From Oscillospiraceae bacterium (GTDB lineage Bacteria; Bacillota; Clostridia; Oscillospirales; SIG627): DNA of 64,000 nucleotides. The notes under the pieces are model-generated. The model did no database searches and had not been told where the DNA came from. It was given only the letters and a program-made list of their open reading frames with translations. A program made the translations under genes and the position numbers. Location of the stretch: the NCBI GenBank assembly GCA_015064635.1, contig SVRV01000002.1:1-64000 (forward strand), read 5' to 3'. This document shows positions 16,416 through 25,531 of the stretch, piece after piece (positions within the stretch are counted from its first letter, which is position 1; each line of letters opens with the position of its first letter).

Positions 16416-17887
16416 ATATACTCACCGTTATATATAGGCTCCAAAGCCTTTTGAATAGCCTTATACTTTTTGAACAGTTCTTTATACTTTAAGCTATTTT
16501 CGGGATTAGGCTTGGTTGCAGTAATAACCTTATTGCATTTCTCGACCGCTGCTTGAGGAGACTCAAAAACGCCTGCCGCAACACCTGCAAGCATAGCACT
16601 ACCAAATGATGAATCTGTGTGCTTCATCTCAACAAGTTCAATTCCAAGGGCATCCGATACTATCTGACGCCACAAGGGACTCTTTCCACCGCCGCCAATG
16701 ATAACCGCACTGTCATTGTGCTCGATATTCATATTATCGAGCGTAGTTTTACAGTCAAGCATACTCATTGCTACACCCTCGAGCACCGCTCTGGTAAAGT
16801 GAGCTTTTGTGTGGAAGGCTCTGAGTCCAATAAAATCCGCACAAAGCTTCGGATTTGCATATGGGGTAAGCTCACCGTTAAGATACGGATGAAAAATCAA
16901 ACCGTCACTGCCAATGGGGATGCTTTCAGCTCCGCTGTCAAGCTCTGCATAATCTCCGCCAAAGGTATCTCTGTACCATCTGTATGAAGCGGCACACGAC
17001 TTTGTTGCGGTGCCAGGATAATAAAGACCGTCTAAAATATGAGAGTAGTTTATAAGGTTTATATCAGGATAGGGCTTATCAGTAATAACGCAAATTCTTC
17101 CTGCGGTCGCAAGCTTGAGGGTCATATATCCCTTGGTAACCGCACCTGCAGCAAAAATCTCCATTACCGTATCAGTAGTACCGCAAATAACCCTTGTACC
17201 TTCGCAAAGACCTGTAATTTCAGATGCTTCTTTAGTAATTTCTCCAACAATGTCAGACGGCTTGACTATTCTTGGCATAACGTCTGTGGATATGCCAAGA
17301 ATTGCACAAAGAGGTTCGCTCCACTCCATTTTGTTAATGTCGAACATCATGCTACCCTCTGCTTCTATGTAGTCCGTCACATAGTCGCCTGTAAGACAGT
17401 GACGGACATAGTCCTTTGCAAAAAGGATTTTCTTTACTCTTCCCCAAGTCTCAGAATTATTGTTTTTAATCCACATAAGCTCAGGGAGAGACCAAATGGT
17501 ATCCGGCTTATGGAGCACCTGTTTCTCAATTATTTCAAGATAATTTTCCTTGAGATATTTGACTTCCTCGGTGCTTCTTGTGTCGGTCCAATAAATAGAA
17601 TTACACAGCACGTTGAAATTTTCATCCATCAATACTGCTGTATGAGTCGCCGCATCAAGAGATACACAGACAATATCATTCGGTAAAACACCGCTTTTGT
17701 CCAATATGGATTTAATGTTTTTGCAGGTAGCATCTACCCAATCATTAGGGTTCTGCTCTGCATAGCCTGTAGCGGGATAATACGTAGGATATTCTGTCGT
17801 TGCGGTAGCAATAATCTCACCATTTTCACAGAGAAGAGTTGCCTTTGATGCACCGCCGCCAAAATCAATACCAAGCAAATATCTCAT
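16412..17887 (-). CDS. FGGY-family carbohydrate kinase
   Basis: This 491-aa cytoplasmic sugar kinase has the two-lobe ASKHA ATPase fold. Seen: phosphate 1 motif LLGIDFGGGASKATL, then PTYYPATGYAEQNPNDWVDA as in xylulose/fuculose-type kinases, VCVSLDAATHTAVLMDEN, and the adenosine region AVIIGGGGKSPLWRQIVSDAL near residue 390. It phosphorylates a ketose or polyol; which one is not shown. Its partner is likely the FucI-like isomerase at the head of the operon. GGAGATATAATA precedes the ATG. Confidence 0.92.
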   Translation of the reverse strand: MRYLLGIDFGGGASKATLLCENGEIIATATTEYPTYYPATGYAEQNPNDWVDATCKNIKSILDKSGVLPNDIVCVSLDAATHTAVLMDENFNVLCNSIYWTDTRSTEEVKYLKENYLEIIEKQVLHKPDTIWSLPELMWIKNNNSETWGRVKKILFAKDYVRHCLTGDYVTDYIEAEGSMMFDINKMEWSEPLCAILGISTDVMPRIVKPSDIVGEITKEASEITGLCEGTRVICGTTDTVMEIFAAGAVTKGYMTLKLATAGRICVITDKPYPDINLINYSHILDGLYYPGTATKSCAASYRWYRDTFGGDYAELDSGAESIPIGSDGLIFHPYLNGELTPYANPKLCADFIGLRAFHTKAHFTRAVLEGVAMSMLDCKTTLDNMNIEHNDSAVIIGGGGKSPLWRQIVSDALGIELVEMKHTDSSFGSAMLAGVAAGVFESPQAAVEKCNKVITATKPNPENSLKYKELFKKYKAIQKALEPIYNGEYI

Positions 17888-17889
17888 TA

Positions 17890-18546
17890 TTATATCTCCT
17901 GATATTTAATTTCGTAGTTAGTGCCGTGTAAGCCGGGATATACACCCTTTTCAATCAATCCTGTGTTTTTATCATGGCAGATAATCCACTTATTTCTCTT
18001 GAACAAAACCTTATCCTTGGAAGGCTTATCAAGAAGAGTATTTGTCCCCTTTGCAAGAACAACTACAGATGAAAATCCACTGTCACAGATCTGGCAAGGA
18101 CAAAAGTGAAGAGAAGTACCGTAAACCTCTACGGTGTCACCTTCTTCAAGATAAAATGCTTTTATATTCGAGGAATCGTACTCGTCGCCTTCCATCTCAT
18201 AACGGAGACCGAGAAGAAGCACGAGAGAAGTAACCGCAACGTTAATTTCGGTACAATTATGGAATTCAAGGCCGTTCATCATAGTGTTGTAGCCGTGACA
18301 AATACCAATCTGAGCCTCACATCCACCCATTGTCATCTCACGAAGCTTATCGCTGCAATCAAGATTTTCGAGAGCTTCTACGGATGCAACGTAAGCGCTG
18401 CCACTTTCGGGAAAATCAAGCTTTTTACACGCCGCTATAATTTCCTTGCTGTCAAAGTCGAGAACGCGTCCGTATTTTTTAAACTCGTCATCCTTAATAC
18501 TGTAAAATTTCAACTCAGGATTTAGATTTTTTAAAAAGTTAAGCAT
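17890..18546 (-). CDS. DUF4867 family protein (cupin-like)
   Basis: 218 aa, recognised as DUF4867. This is a family found in sugar-catabolism operons of Firmicutes and without an assigned reaction. Seen: FHNCTEINVAVTSLVLLLGL, then FYLEEGDTVEVYGTSLHFCPCQI, which resembles a cupin barrel with H, E and Cys/His candidate metal ligands. An isomerase or lactonase-like role is only a guess. It is tightly packed between iolB and the FGGY kinase, with AAGGAGAACTTT before the start. Confidence 0.8.
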   Translation of the reverse strand: MLNFLKNLNPELKFYSIKDDEFKKYGRVLDFDSKEIIAACKKLDFPESGSAYVASVEALENLDCSDKLREMTMGGCEAQIGICHGYNTMMNGLEFHNCTEINVAVTSLVLLLGLRYEMEGDEYDSSNIKAFYLEEGDTVEVYGTSLHFCPCQICDSGFSSVVVLAKGTNTLLDKPSKDKVLFKRNKWIICHDKNTGLIEKGVYPGLHGTNYEIKYQEI

Positions 18547-18568
18547 AAAGTTCTCCTTTATTTATTGG

Positions 18569-19354
18569 TTAATTGTTCAACCACACGTGGTCTTCGTCTG
18601 TTGTCATATAGAAGCCTCTGACGGGACCTGCCATTATCCAAAGCATATAGTTCTTGTAGCCGGGTGCTGCATGGAAGGGGTGATAACCGCGAGGAATTTC
18701 AATAAAATCGCCTGACTTAACAGTGTATGTTTCGTCAACGTCACCCTCCATTGTATATACCTTCTGAATACCAAAGCCCTGGGGCTTGTCAAATTCATAA
18801 TAATATATTTCTTCGGTAGCCGCCTCTTTGGGCATATTCATATCGTCATGCTTATGAGGAGGATAGCTTGACCACTGTCCGCCATCAATCCAACATTCAC
18901 CGATATAAATCTGGTCTGCCTCTACCCTTTCGTCAAGGACAAACATTGCGTGTCTCTGCCACCCCGGCTTACCCAATTCCTTAGAAATAACATCCTCAGG
19001 CTTGATCAGCACAGGCTTATGATCATTTACTGAAAGGCATTTGCTAACAGCAATAGATACTTCACCAACGCCCGTGATAGTAAAGTCGGTATTTCTGGGT
19101 ACATATACGCAGGTTGCATTACCATCGAATACTGTTTCTCTTTCGCCTATATTTTCAAAGAGAAAGTCCTTACCTGCAACTGTACATTTACCACCTAATA
19201 TGACAATGCCATACTCCTTGTCAACCTCAGTATATGACTTTACTTGTCCATCTGCAAGCTTGAGCATATCAATTTCGACATTCTGACAAAAACTGTCTTC
19301 AAATTTATAAATTTCAGATTTTCCAAATTTTTTGTTCCAAGATCTCTTAAACAT
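18569..19354 (-). CDS. iolB: IolB-like 5-deoxy-glucuronate isomerase
   Basis: 261 aa, full length for IolB (bicupin). Signature: QWSSYPPHKHDD, ATEEIYYYEFDKPQGFG, YTVKSGDFIEIPRGYHPFHA and YMLWIMAGPVRGF, which contain the HxH...E...H metal site. IolB converts 5-deoxy-D-glucuronate to 2-deoxy-5-keto-D-gluconate in inositol breakdown. Here the earlier inositol enzymes (IolG, IolE, IolD) are absent, so the natural substrate may be a related uronate. Its first 8 bp overlap the end of the kinase gene. Confidence 0.92.
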   Translation of the reverse strand: MFKRSWNKKFGKSEIYKFEDSFCQNVEIDMLKLADGQVKSYTEVDKEYGIVILGGKCTVAGKDFLFENIGERETVFDGNATCVYVPRNTDFTITGVGEVSIAVSKCLSVNDHKPVLIKPEDVISKELGKPGWQRHAMFVLDERVEADQIYIGECWIDGGQWSSYPPHKHDDMNMPKEAATEEIYYYEFDKPQGFGIQKVYTMEGDVDETYTVKSGDFIEIPRGYHPFHAAPGYKNYMLWIMAGPVRGFYMTTDEDHVWLNN

Positions 19355-20258
19355 TCACTCCACGCTCCTTTAAAAATTCTATAACTGTTTCATAAGCAGG
19401 AACGGCATTTCGCGCTCCTACCTTGGTGCACTTAAGTGCCGAAACGGCACTTGAGAAAATACAACTCTTCTTGTAGTTATAGCCATTGACTGTACAAAAT
19501 GCGAACGCACCGTGAAAAACGTCTCCGCTTCCGTTTGAATCTACCGCATCCACCAAAAATGCAGGATAGGCTTCGGTAGCTTTTCCATCGTATATTATTC
19601 CGCCTTTTTTGCCCTGAGTAATTACGACAATCTCCAGAGAATATTTTTTAAACAGAATTTTTGCCGCTTCCTCCGCATTCTCTGCTTTTGTGTGACCAAG
19701 TGCAAACTCCTCGGAGGGAATAAGAATGTCAGTGTACTCCAAAAGACCTTCTACGCCCTCATATAGACCGCCAGCATCGTACAATACCTTCGTGCCGTTT
19801 TCTCTTGCTATTTTTGCACCTTCAATCGCCGCCGCAAGATCATTACCATCAACCATAAGAACCTCAGCATCGGCAATCGCTTTCTTTTGCTCTTCAGTAA
19901 GCACTGTGGGAGGTACATTCCCTCTGTAAAATACACAAGTTCTTGATGCAGAGTCCTCAGACAGAAGAATAGTGGAGGTAAAGGAAACGTACCCTTTTTT
20001 CAACTCGATAAGTTCGGTTGATACTCCCCATTTTTCCAAGTCTGCTTTAAGAAAGCTACCTGCACCGTCATCTGTAAGAGAGCCTATAAGAGCACACTTT
20101 TCTCCAAGCTTCGATGCGGCTACAAGTCCGGTAGCACAAGGTCCGCCACCGCTTTGAACTACGGAATTTGCTTTTAATTTTGTATCCTCTTTCGGATAAT
20201 TAGGCACAGTTATAAGAGTATCACATACATTTGCACCTATTCCTACTATGTTAGCCAT
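19347..20258 (-). CDS. PfkB/ribokinase-family sugar kinase (IolC-like position)
   Basis: 303-aa cytoplasmic kinase. The N-terminal GG motif is in VQSGGGPCATGLVAASKLG. The C-terminal PfkB signature reads DAVDSNGSGDVFHGAFAF, with D of GSGD as catalytic base. The usual DTxGAGD is varied to DSNGSGD. Between IolB and a class II aldolase it sits where IolC (2-deoxy-5-keto-gluconate kinase) would act, but its length and sequence fit the general ribokinase family, so the substrate is inferred. Confidence 0.9.
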   Translation of the reverse strand: MANIVGIGANVCDTLITVPNYPKEDTKLKANSVVQSGGGPCATGLVAASKLGEKCALIGSLTDDGAGSFLKADLEKWGVSTELIELKKGYVSFTSTILLSEDSASRTCVFYRGNVPPTVLTEEQKKAIADAEVLMVDGNDLAAAIEGAKIARENGTKVLYDAGGLYEGVEGLLEYTDILIPSEEFALGHTKAENAEEAAKILFKKYSLEIVVITQGKKGGIIYDGKATEAYPAFLVDAVDSNGSGDVFHGAFAFCTVNGYNYKKSCIFSSAVSALKCTKVGARNAVPAYETVIEFLKERGVNV

Positions 20259-20260
20259 AA

Positions 20261-21100
20261 TTATGCCTTTCCGTCTGCTCCAACAAGCTTAATCTTATCG
20301 ATTGCAAGCTTTTTCACTACTTCGATAGGATGCTTCATAAACATATCGATAGCAAGGCTTCTGTTGGGATCTTCGAGAATTTCCTTTGTGCCCTCTGCAA
20401 ATGAACAGCAAACGTCTGTGCCGATGTTCATCTTACGAATACCAGCCTTAACTACCGCCTTAACCTCTTCGTCGGGAATACCACTACCACCGTGAAGAAC
20501 AAGAGGTATACCGCCCGTCGCTTCTCTTATAGCCTTGACTCTCTCGATATCAAGCTTAGGAGGCTTCTTATAGTGACCGTGTGCGTTTCCGATAAGAACC
20601 GCAAGGCAGGTAACACCGGTTCTCTTAACAAATTCTGCTGCCTCAGCAGGGTCGGTAAACTCATCCATAGCATCATCATTGACACTACCGATATGACCAA
20701 GCTCACCCTCAACGGTCACGTCAACTGTACCGCAAATTTCAACAAAACGCTTTGTGTTTTCAACGTTTTCTTCAAAGGAATGAACAGAACCGTCGTACAT
20801 AATTCCCGTCGCACCCCATCTGAGTGCTCTATGAATCTCAACCTCTGTTGCACCGTGGTCCAAATGGAAACACACGGGTACAGTTGCTTTCTTAGCAGCA
20901 GCAAGGATTGCAGGACAAAGATAATATCCTACCTCTTGATTGAGAAGACGAGGATACACCTGCATAATTACGGGTGCTCTCATTTCTTCTGCGGCTTTAA
21001 CTACCGCCATAACGGTTTCGGTGTTATATACGTTGAATGCAGGAATGGCGAAATTACCCTTTTCTGCAATATCAATTATTTCTTTTAAGCTTACAAGCAT
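20261..21100 (-). CDS. Class II fructose-bisphosphate-type aldolase (IolJ-like position)
   Basis: 279-aa zinc aldolase. Motifs: FAIPAFNVYN at the N-terminus, VCFHLDHGATEVEIHRAL (zinc His and catalytic Asp), VEGELGHIG, IGNAHGHY and LVLHGGSGIPDEEV (zinc His and phosphate loop), GIRKMNIGTD. The family splits ketose phosphates into DHAP and an aldehyde. With IolB and PfkB next to it, an IolJ role (2-deoxy-5-keto-gluconate 6-phosphate to DHAP and malonate semialdehyde) is plausible. It overlaps the Fe-S gene by 10 bp. Confidence 0.93.
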   Translation of the reverse strand: MLVSLKEIIDIAEKGNFAIPAFNVYNTETVMAVVKAAEEMRAPVIMQVYPRLLNQEVGYYLCPAILAAAKKATVPVCFHLDHGATEVEIHRALRWGATGIMYDGSVHSFEENVENTKRFVEICGTVDVTVEGELGHIGSVNDDAMDEFTDPAEAAEFVKRTGVTCLAVLIGNAHGHYKKPPKLDIERVKAIREATGGIPLVLHGGSGIPDEEVKAVVKAGIRKMNIGTDVCCSFAEGTKEILEDPNRSLAIDMFMKHPIEVVKKLAIDKIKLVGADGKA

Positions 21101-22161
21101 CTGAGCACAGCCTCCTCTATCGTTATAAGGTCAACACCTTCGGGTTTAACACTGTTAAGAATCATGTATTCTGCAGGGGACGACGTTACAAGAATATCAG
21201 CGTTTACGTTTTTAGCATTAATCCATCTGTTTTCTGCAACCATTTTCATTACTTCCGGCATATATTCGTTCATTATGAGGTTACCCGCAAGCATTGTGTG
21301 TTCTCTGTTGAGAAGCATTTCACGAATCTCGCCGCAAGCAGAAAGAATATCTCTCACAGGTGCAGTTTCCTCAAGGTCTCTTGCAAGAATAGGAGTATCT
21401 TGAGGAGTAAACGCAAGATTCTGCTTCTTTGGCTGGAGCTTACCGTTCTTGATAAGCTCTGCTATAAACGAGGTAAAGGTAACAACCTCCGCCTTAAGCT
21501 CGATTCCCCACTCTTTGTACTCACGATTCATAACCTTGGCATCTGCAGGGTCATAACAAACTACCTTCTTATAATTATTGAGTACCTTTGCGCAGTTTTC
21601 CATTACCGCTTTAGTTTCGGCGGCAGCACTGATAAGGAATTCCATTGAGTATCCGCTATTAGGTTCATCCTTCAGTACCGAGAATTCCACACCTGCATTT
21701 TTAAGAAGCTCGATTGCTGCTTTAGCACATCCCTTTGCTCTTGTATCCTCGCCAAGGAAGAACAAAACATCACCGTTGTTGATTTCGGGTATATTTTCGT
21801 TCTTATCTGCTCCGTAAATATTGCCCTTTTCGTTTAAATTAACGAGCATTGTCATAACGTACTTAGGGAGCTTTCCGTCAAGTGCAGCACCCAATCTTGC
21901 TTCCTTTGTAAACATAACGGGATCCCATCCGGTAACGCAATCGGTCATACATCCGCCGCAAAGCGAACACTCATATACGTTGTTGATTATGTCCTCTGAA
22001 TATTCAACCGAGTCTCTCATTACCAATGAAAGTCCCAAGGCTCTTGCTCTTGCTGTATTTCTCTCAAGACCCGTTGCGATTCCTATAGGACAAGCGTGAT
22101 GACACATCCAACAAAAACGGCAGGAGTCAATATGTTCTTTTGATTTCTGTGTAAATTGCAT
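21091..22161 (-). CDS. GlcF/HdrD-like iron-sulfur protein with two [4Fe-4S] sites
   Basis: 356 aa. Two cysteine clusters near the N-terminus, CRFCWMCHHACP and CSLCGGCMTDC, each fit one 4Fe-4S cluster. The remaining 270 residues resemble the electron-transfer subunit of glycolate oxidase or heterodisulfide reductase, but the CCG motifs typical of that region are not seen. Its neighbour is a FAD oxidase and the operon ends with ETF, so it likely relays electrons between them. It probably acts as a soluble or membrane-associated complex. Confidence 0.85.
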   Translation of the reverse strand: MQFTQKSKEHIDSCRFCWMCHHACPIGIATGLERNTARARALGLSLVMRDSVEYSEDIINNVYECSLCGGCMTDCVTGWDPVMFTKEARLGAALDGKLPKYVMTMLVNLNEKGNIYGADKNENIPEINNGDVLFFLGEDTRAKGCAKAAIELLKNAGVEFSVLKDEPNSGYSMEFLISAAAETKAVMENCAKVLNNYKKVVCYDPADAKVMNREYKEWGIELKAEVVTFTSFIAELIKNGKLQPKKQNLAFTPQDTPILARDLEETAPVRDILSACGEIREMLLNREHTMLAGNLIMNEYMPEVMKMVAENRWINAKNVNADILVTSSPAEYMILNSVKPEGVDLITIEEAVLRCL

Positions 22162-22175
22162 TGTAATCTCCTCCC

Positions 22176-23600
22176 TTATAAACCGAGCTTAAACGGATTC
22201 ATAATTCCGTTAGGATCGAGTTGCTTCTTGATTCCTGCAAACACCTGCATTGCGGGACCGTACTGTTCTTTCATAAGTCTGCCGAGCTTGATTCCGACAC
22301 CGTGATGGTCGTTAACTACACCGCCGTGTGCAAGAGCAGTTCTTACACCGCAATTCCAAATTTCCTGGTGCAGACGGAACGCCTCATGGGGATCCTGGGG
22401 AACAAATTCACCATCAACGATAAATCTGTCATAAATCATACAACCCCATTCATACCAATGTGAGAAATGTGCGATAAATCGTGCAAACGGGAAATTGGTC
22501 TCGATTGCTTCCTTCATCGCCCAATAGATTTTCTCAATCTTATCGTAAGGAGCAATGGTATCCATTGTACCAAAGCACTGAGGAATGTCCATCATATGAC
22601 CGGGATAGAAGAACGTAATCTTCTCCTTCCACCACTTTTCTCCGTACTCGCTACCAAGGTCCTCTGCACCGTATTTAGCGAAGGTTTCGAGAAGAATTCT
22701 CATTTCAAGGTCAGCCATTTCCTTTATGCCCTCGACTGCAACGTTCATGAACGCCCCTTTCTTCTCAACTCCGACAATCTTCTTGATGAGAGACGCGGTT
22801 TCCGCCTCATCGTAAAGTCGCATAACTGAGGGCTTAAACTTCTGCAGAAGCTCTCTACCCGCATTGAATGCATCTGTCATATTGTGGAAAAGGAAGCCTC
22901 TGAACTGACGTGACTCAGGCTGCTCGTAAATTCTCATCTGAGCCTTGGTCATAACACCAAGTGTACCCTCTGAGCCGATAAATATCTGGTTAAGATCCGG
23001 ACCTGCGGCGTGCTTGGGTACGGGGGAAGTTTCTATAATGTCACCATTGGGAAGTACAACCTCCATTTGAAGCACCATATCGTCAATCTTACCATATTTG
23101 GTAGACGATACGCCGATACCACGATGTGCAAGGAAGCCACCGACTGTTGAGCAGGTAAGTGATGAAGGATAATGCATGGTAGCATATCCACGCTCGTTTG
23201 CCGCCCATTCTATGTGCTTATAAATAGAACCCGTGCCACACTCTATGTACATACTCTGCTCATTTACGTCGTAAATCTTGTTCATTCTTTTGGTATCAAG
23301 AACAATGCCACCACATACGGGAATAGCACCGCCCTGGCTACCACCGCCTCCGCCCCAGGTTGTAACGGGGATTTTATAGTAGTTGGCAATTTTAAGAACA
23401 GCAGAAACCTCTTTTGCATCCTTGGGAGCAACTATAAAATCACCCTCAGGCATTCTGAGACCGCGGTCTACCCACATTCTTGAAAGCCAGAAAAAGTCAA
23501 CGCTATGGGAGACTTTATCAATCGTTCTTGTAGAGCAATTTTCTCTTCCAACTGCATCTTCAAGTTCGGTTGCAATAACATCAAACAAAAAATCTGTCAT
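22176..23600 (-). CDS. FAD-linked oxidase, GlcD/alkyl-DHAP synthase family
   Basis: 474 aa. The FAD-binding PP-loop reads VTTWGGGGGSQGGAIP, followed by HYPSSLTCSTVGGFLAHRGIG and QIFIGSEGTLGVMT. The C-terminal cap has HFSHWYEWG and NDHHGVGIKLG, whose His residues line the active site in 2-hydroxyacid dehydrogenases. Family members oxidise lactate, glycolate or 2-hydroxyglutarate. With the Fe-S protein and ETF it would form a hydroxyacid or sugar-acid dehydrogenase complex. The substrate is unknown. Confidence 0.88.
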   Translation of the reverse strand: MTDFLFDVIATELEDAVGRENCSTRTIDKVSHSVDFFWLSRMWVDRGLRMPEGDFIVAPKDAKEVSAVLKIANYYKIPVTTWGGGGGSQGGAIPVCGGIVLDTKRMNKIYDVNEQSMYIECGTGSIYKHIEWAANERGYATMHYPSSLTCSTVGGFLAHRGIGVSSTKYGKIDDMVLQMEVVLPNGDIIETSPVPKHAAGPDLNQIFIGSEGTLGVMTKAQMRIYEQPESRQFRGFLFHNMTDAFNAGRELLQKFKPSVMRLYDEAETASLIKKIVGVEKKGAFMNVAVEGIKEMADLEMRILLETFAKYGAEDLGSEYGEKWWKEKITFFYPGHMMDIPQCFGTMDTIAPYDKIEKIYWAMKEAIETNFPFARFIAHFSHWYEWGCMIYDRFIVDGEFVPQDPHEAFRLHQEIWNCGVRTALAHGGVVNDHHGVGIKLGRLMKEQYGPAMQVFAGIKKQLDPNGIMNPFKLGL

Positions 23601-23619
23601 TTTACTTTTTCCTTTCGTT

Positions 23620-25023
23620 TTACTCTTCTATGGGATCATATTCCACTTCGGGAACGTACTTACAAAATTCTTCTAAGGTTTCGGCATAGTCTCCAAAAAT
23701 TTCGCTCATATGATGAATATAAGGACCGTTTATCATCTTCTTCTCGATTTTTGCCCAGTTTCCGAACTGTGCCCACATATAAGTACCCTGAGTAAGAGGA
23801 CCTTCACACGTTGTAAATTTACCGCCAAGAAGAGTATACTTACCACGCTCACCCTGGAAACGTGCAATAGTGTACTTACCGTCCTTAGCTCTGAATGCGG
23901 GCTTAGTATTAACAAGCTTCGCCTCAGAATCTTCTGCCTTTGTTGAATAAGGGAACGGACCGCAGTGCCAAAGCAATTCTGCGTTTTTGTTTTCGGGATG
24001 TCTTACGGTAAACTCACCAAAGGTAGGTGCAAGCGCTCCTCTTGTAGCACAAAGAAGAAGTGCGTTTGTAATAGCACCGTGAACATCGTACTCGCAGGTT
24101 ACGTTATATCCCATATCTGCCAGTATACTCATAGCAAGACAAGGTGCTACACCTACAGCAAGAGGAAGAGCCGACCAGCACTCTGTTGCAATAACGTCAC
24201 AAGCAGTATCCTCAAAAATACCTATGTACACAAATACAAGTGCGGTGAGCTTTCTTAAGGTTTCGTCGTCAAGGGTACCAATGTTATATTTTGACTTAAT
24301 AACTGCAGATTCCTTCTCTATCTCCTCACTCTTTGCTACAATCACCTTATTGAATCTGTCGATAAACTGTGCCATATTAACAGTCTGGAAATTAATACCA
24401 AATTTCTCGGTTAATTCCATTTCGTTAATCATAACGCTCTTGAATGCGTTAAGACGTGTACCAACTTGGGTGACCTTGAGCTTTTTGAAATTCTTTACCA
24501 TAGTAACAACGGACAAGAATTGTCTTACACCTGCCTCAAATACAGGGGCAGTGATTTCGCAGTTTTCGATATACGAAAATGGAACGTTCAATCTCTTAAG
24601 CTGTTTGCTGATAGCAAAAAGTCCGCACTGAGAGTCGGTGTATCTGGAACCGTCGGGCTCAAATACCATATCCTGAGGTCCCCAGAGAAGTACGGGTACC
24701 CCCATTTTCTTTGCTATCTGTCCGCAAACCTCTTCGTTACCGAAGTTACAGTTGATGATAAATATAGCATCAACGTTCTCTTGCTTCAGATATTCACACA
24801 CCTTATCACAGTCCGAATTCTTATAAACAACACCAAGCTTATTAAGCCATTCCAAATCGCAAAATTCTGTATTTTCATCTGCAAATTTTGACTTAATGTA
24901 GCTTATAGCCGCGTCTTTTCTTTCAACCCCCTTTGCAGGCTCAAATATTCCCTTTCTCGTATCAAAGTCGCCTAAGTCACGTACGTCGGGAACTAAACCG
25001 ATTTTTACTTTGTAATCAAGCAT
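23620..25023 (-). CDS. L-fucose/L-arabinose isomerase-family protein
   Basis: 467 aa, first gene of the operon. It has the FucI/AraA superfamily layout: an N-terminal Rossmann-like part (VDAIFIINCNFGNEEVCGQIA), then the metal-binding region DVIATECWSALP and CEYDVHGAITNALLL, and a beta-barrel C-terminus. It is shorter than FucI (about 590 aa) and close to AraA (about 500 aa). It should interconvert an aldose (or sugar acid) and a ketose. ATG 25023 follows AAGAGGTG; an upstream in-frame GTG lies inside that ribosome binding site. Confidence 0.85.
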   Translation of the reverse strand: MLDYKVKIGLVPDVRDLGDFDTRKGIFEPAKGVERKDAAISYIKSKFADENTEFCDLEWLNKLGVVYKNSDCDKVCEYLKQENVDAIFIINCNFGNEEVCGQIAKKMGVPVLLWGPQDMVFEPDGSRYTDSQCGLFAISKQLKRLNVPFSYIENCEITAPVFEAGVRQFLSVVTMVKNFKKLKVTQVGTRLNAFKSVMINEMELTEKFGINFQTVNMAQFIDRFNKVIVAKSEEIEKESAVIKSKYNIGTLDDETLRKLTALVFVYIGIFEDTACDVIATECWSALPLAVGVAPCLAMSILADMGYNVTCEYDVHGAITNALLLCATRGALAPTFGEFTVRHPENKNAELLWHCGPFPYSTKAEDSEAKLVNTKPAFRAKDGKYTIARFQGERGKYTLLGGKFTTCEGPLTQGTYMWAQFGNWAKIEKKMINGPYIHHMSEIFGDYAETLEEFCKYVPEVEYDPIEE

Positions 25024-25074
25024 TAATATCACCTCTTAAAAATATTTTCGTTTCTTTAATAAAACTTCGCTATA

Positions 25075-25103
25075 ATTATATCACATAATGAAAATATTTT
25101 CAA
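25075..25103 (-). promoter_or_regulatory. Promoter and 14-bp palindromic operator of the nine-gene operon
   Basis: On the minus strand TTGAAA (25098-25103), 17 bp, TATAAT (25075-25080). A perfect palindrome TGAAAATATTTTCA (25089-25102) covers the -35 box and spacer. RpiR-family regulators often bind TGAAA/TTTCA half-sites, so the convergent regulator at 14188 is the first candidate. The overlap suggests repression. Confidence 0.75.
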
Positions 25104-25227
25104 TAGCTAATTTGATATTTTATAAGATTTTTACGCATTTTTCCGCATTTGTAATAATACCAATATAGCTATATATTGTTAGAACTTCACTTTTATGTTT
25201 AAATTCAAGTTAATTTCAAATGTTATC

Positions 25228-25369
25228 CACACCAATCACAAAAAAACACCGATAAAACTCAAAAAACTTCCTACCCTATCGAAGCCAGGTCGCCCGTCAC
25301 GTCCGACTTGTCAAAGCTACCCTACTTCCCAGTTTCGTGAATATCACCAAGTACCCCTCGGATCCACCA
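25228..25369 (+). repeat. Diverged 140-bp direct repeat ending in tmRNA 3' copy 3 (putative att)
   Basis: It aligns along its length with 13822-13960: CACACCAATCACAAA, CTATCGAAGCCAGGTCGCC, CCTACTTCCC, TCGTGAAT, ending in CCCCTCGGATCCACCA (25354-25369). It lacks the TTTCACG hairpin after the end and continues straight into the structured segment. Confidence 0.75.
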
Positions 25370-25531
25370 AAAGAGAAAGTACCGACGCAAGTCTGTGCTT
25401 TTTCTTTTGTAGATATTTTGAAGGGATCGAACCCCGATAGCTACCGCCGTTAAGACAACAGTCCGGTGGACTGTTGTTAGGTGGGAGTTGTAAGAGCTAT
25501 GCTCGAACAAGCGGAAGAACGCAGTTCTTTG
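25370..25531 (+). repeat. Structured segment between tmRNA 3' copies 3 and 4
   Basis: Contains AAAGAGAAAG...CTTTTTCTTT (25370 onwards), GGGATCGAACCCC (a T-arm-like hairpin near 25422), GACAACAGTCC/GGACTGTTGTTA (near 25456) and GAACGCAGTTC (near 25517). It is not a recognisable RNA gene: it lacks a tRNA-like cloverleaf. It may be a mobile small element or the core of a third, minimal integrated unit. Confidence 0.5.

Noticed and set aside
15063-25023. Sulfoglycolysis or plain myo-inositol operon
   Set aside because: No sulfoquinovosidase, sulfo-sugar aldolase partner or sulfonate exporter is seen, and IolG, IolE and IolD are absent.
25410-25450. tRNA gene suggested by the T-arm-like GGGATCGAACCCC
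   Set aside because: No acceptor stem, D arm or anticodon arm can be fitted around it.
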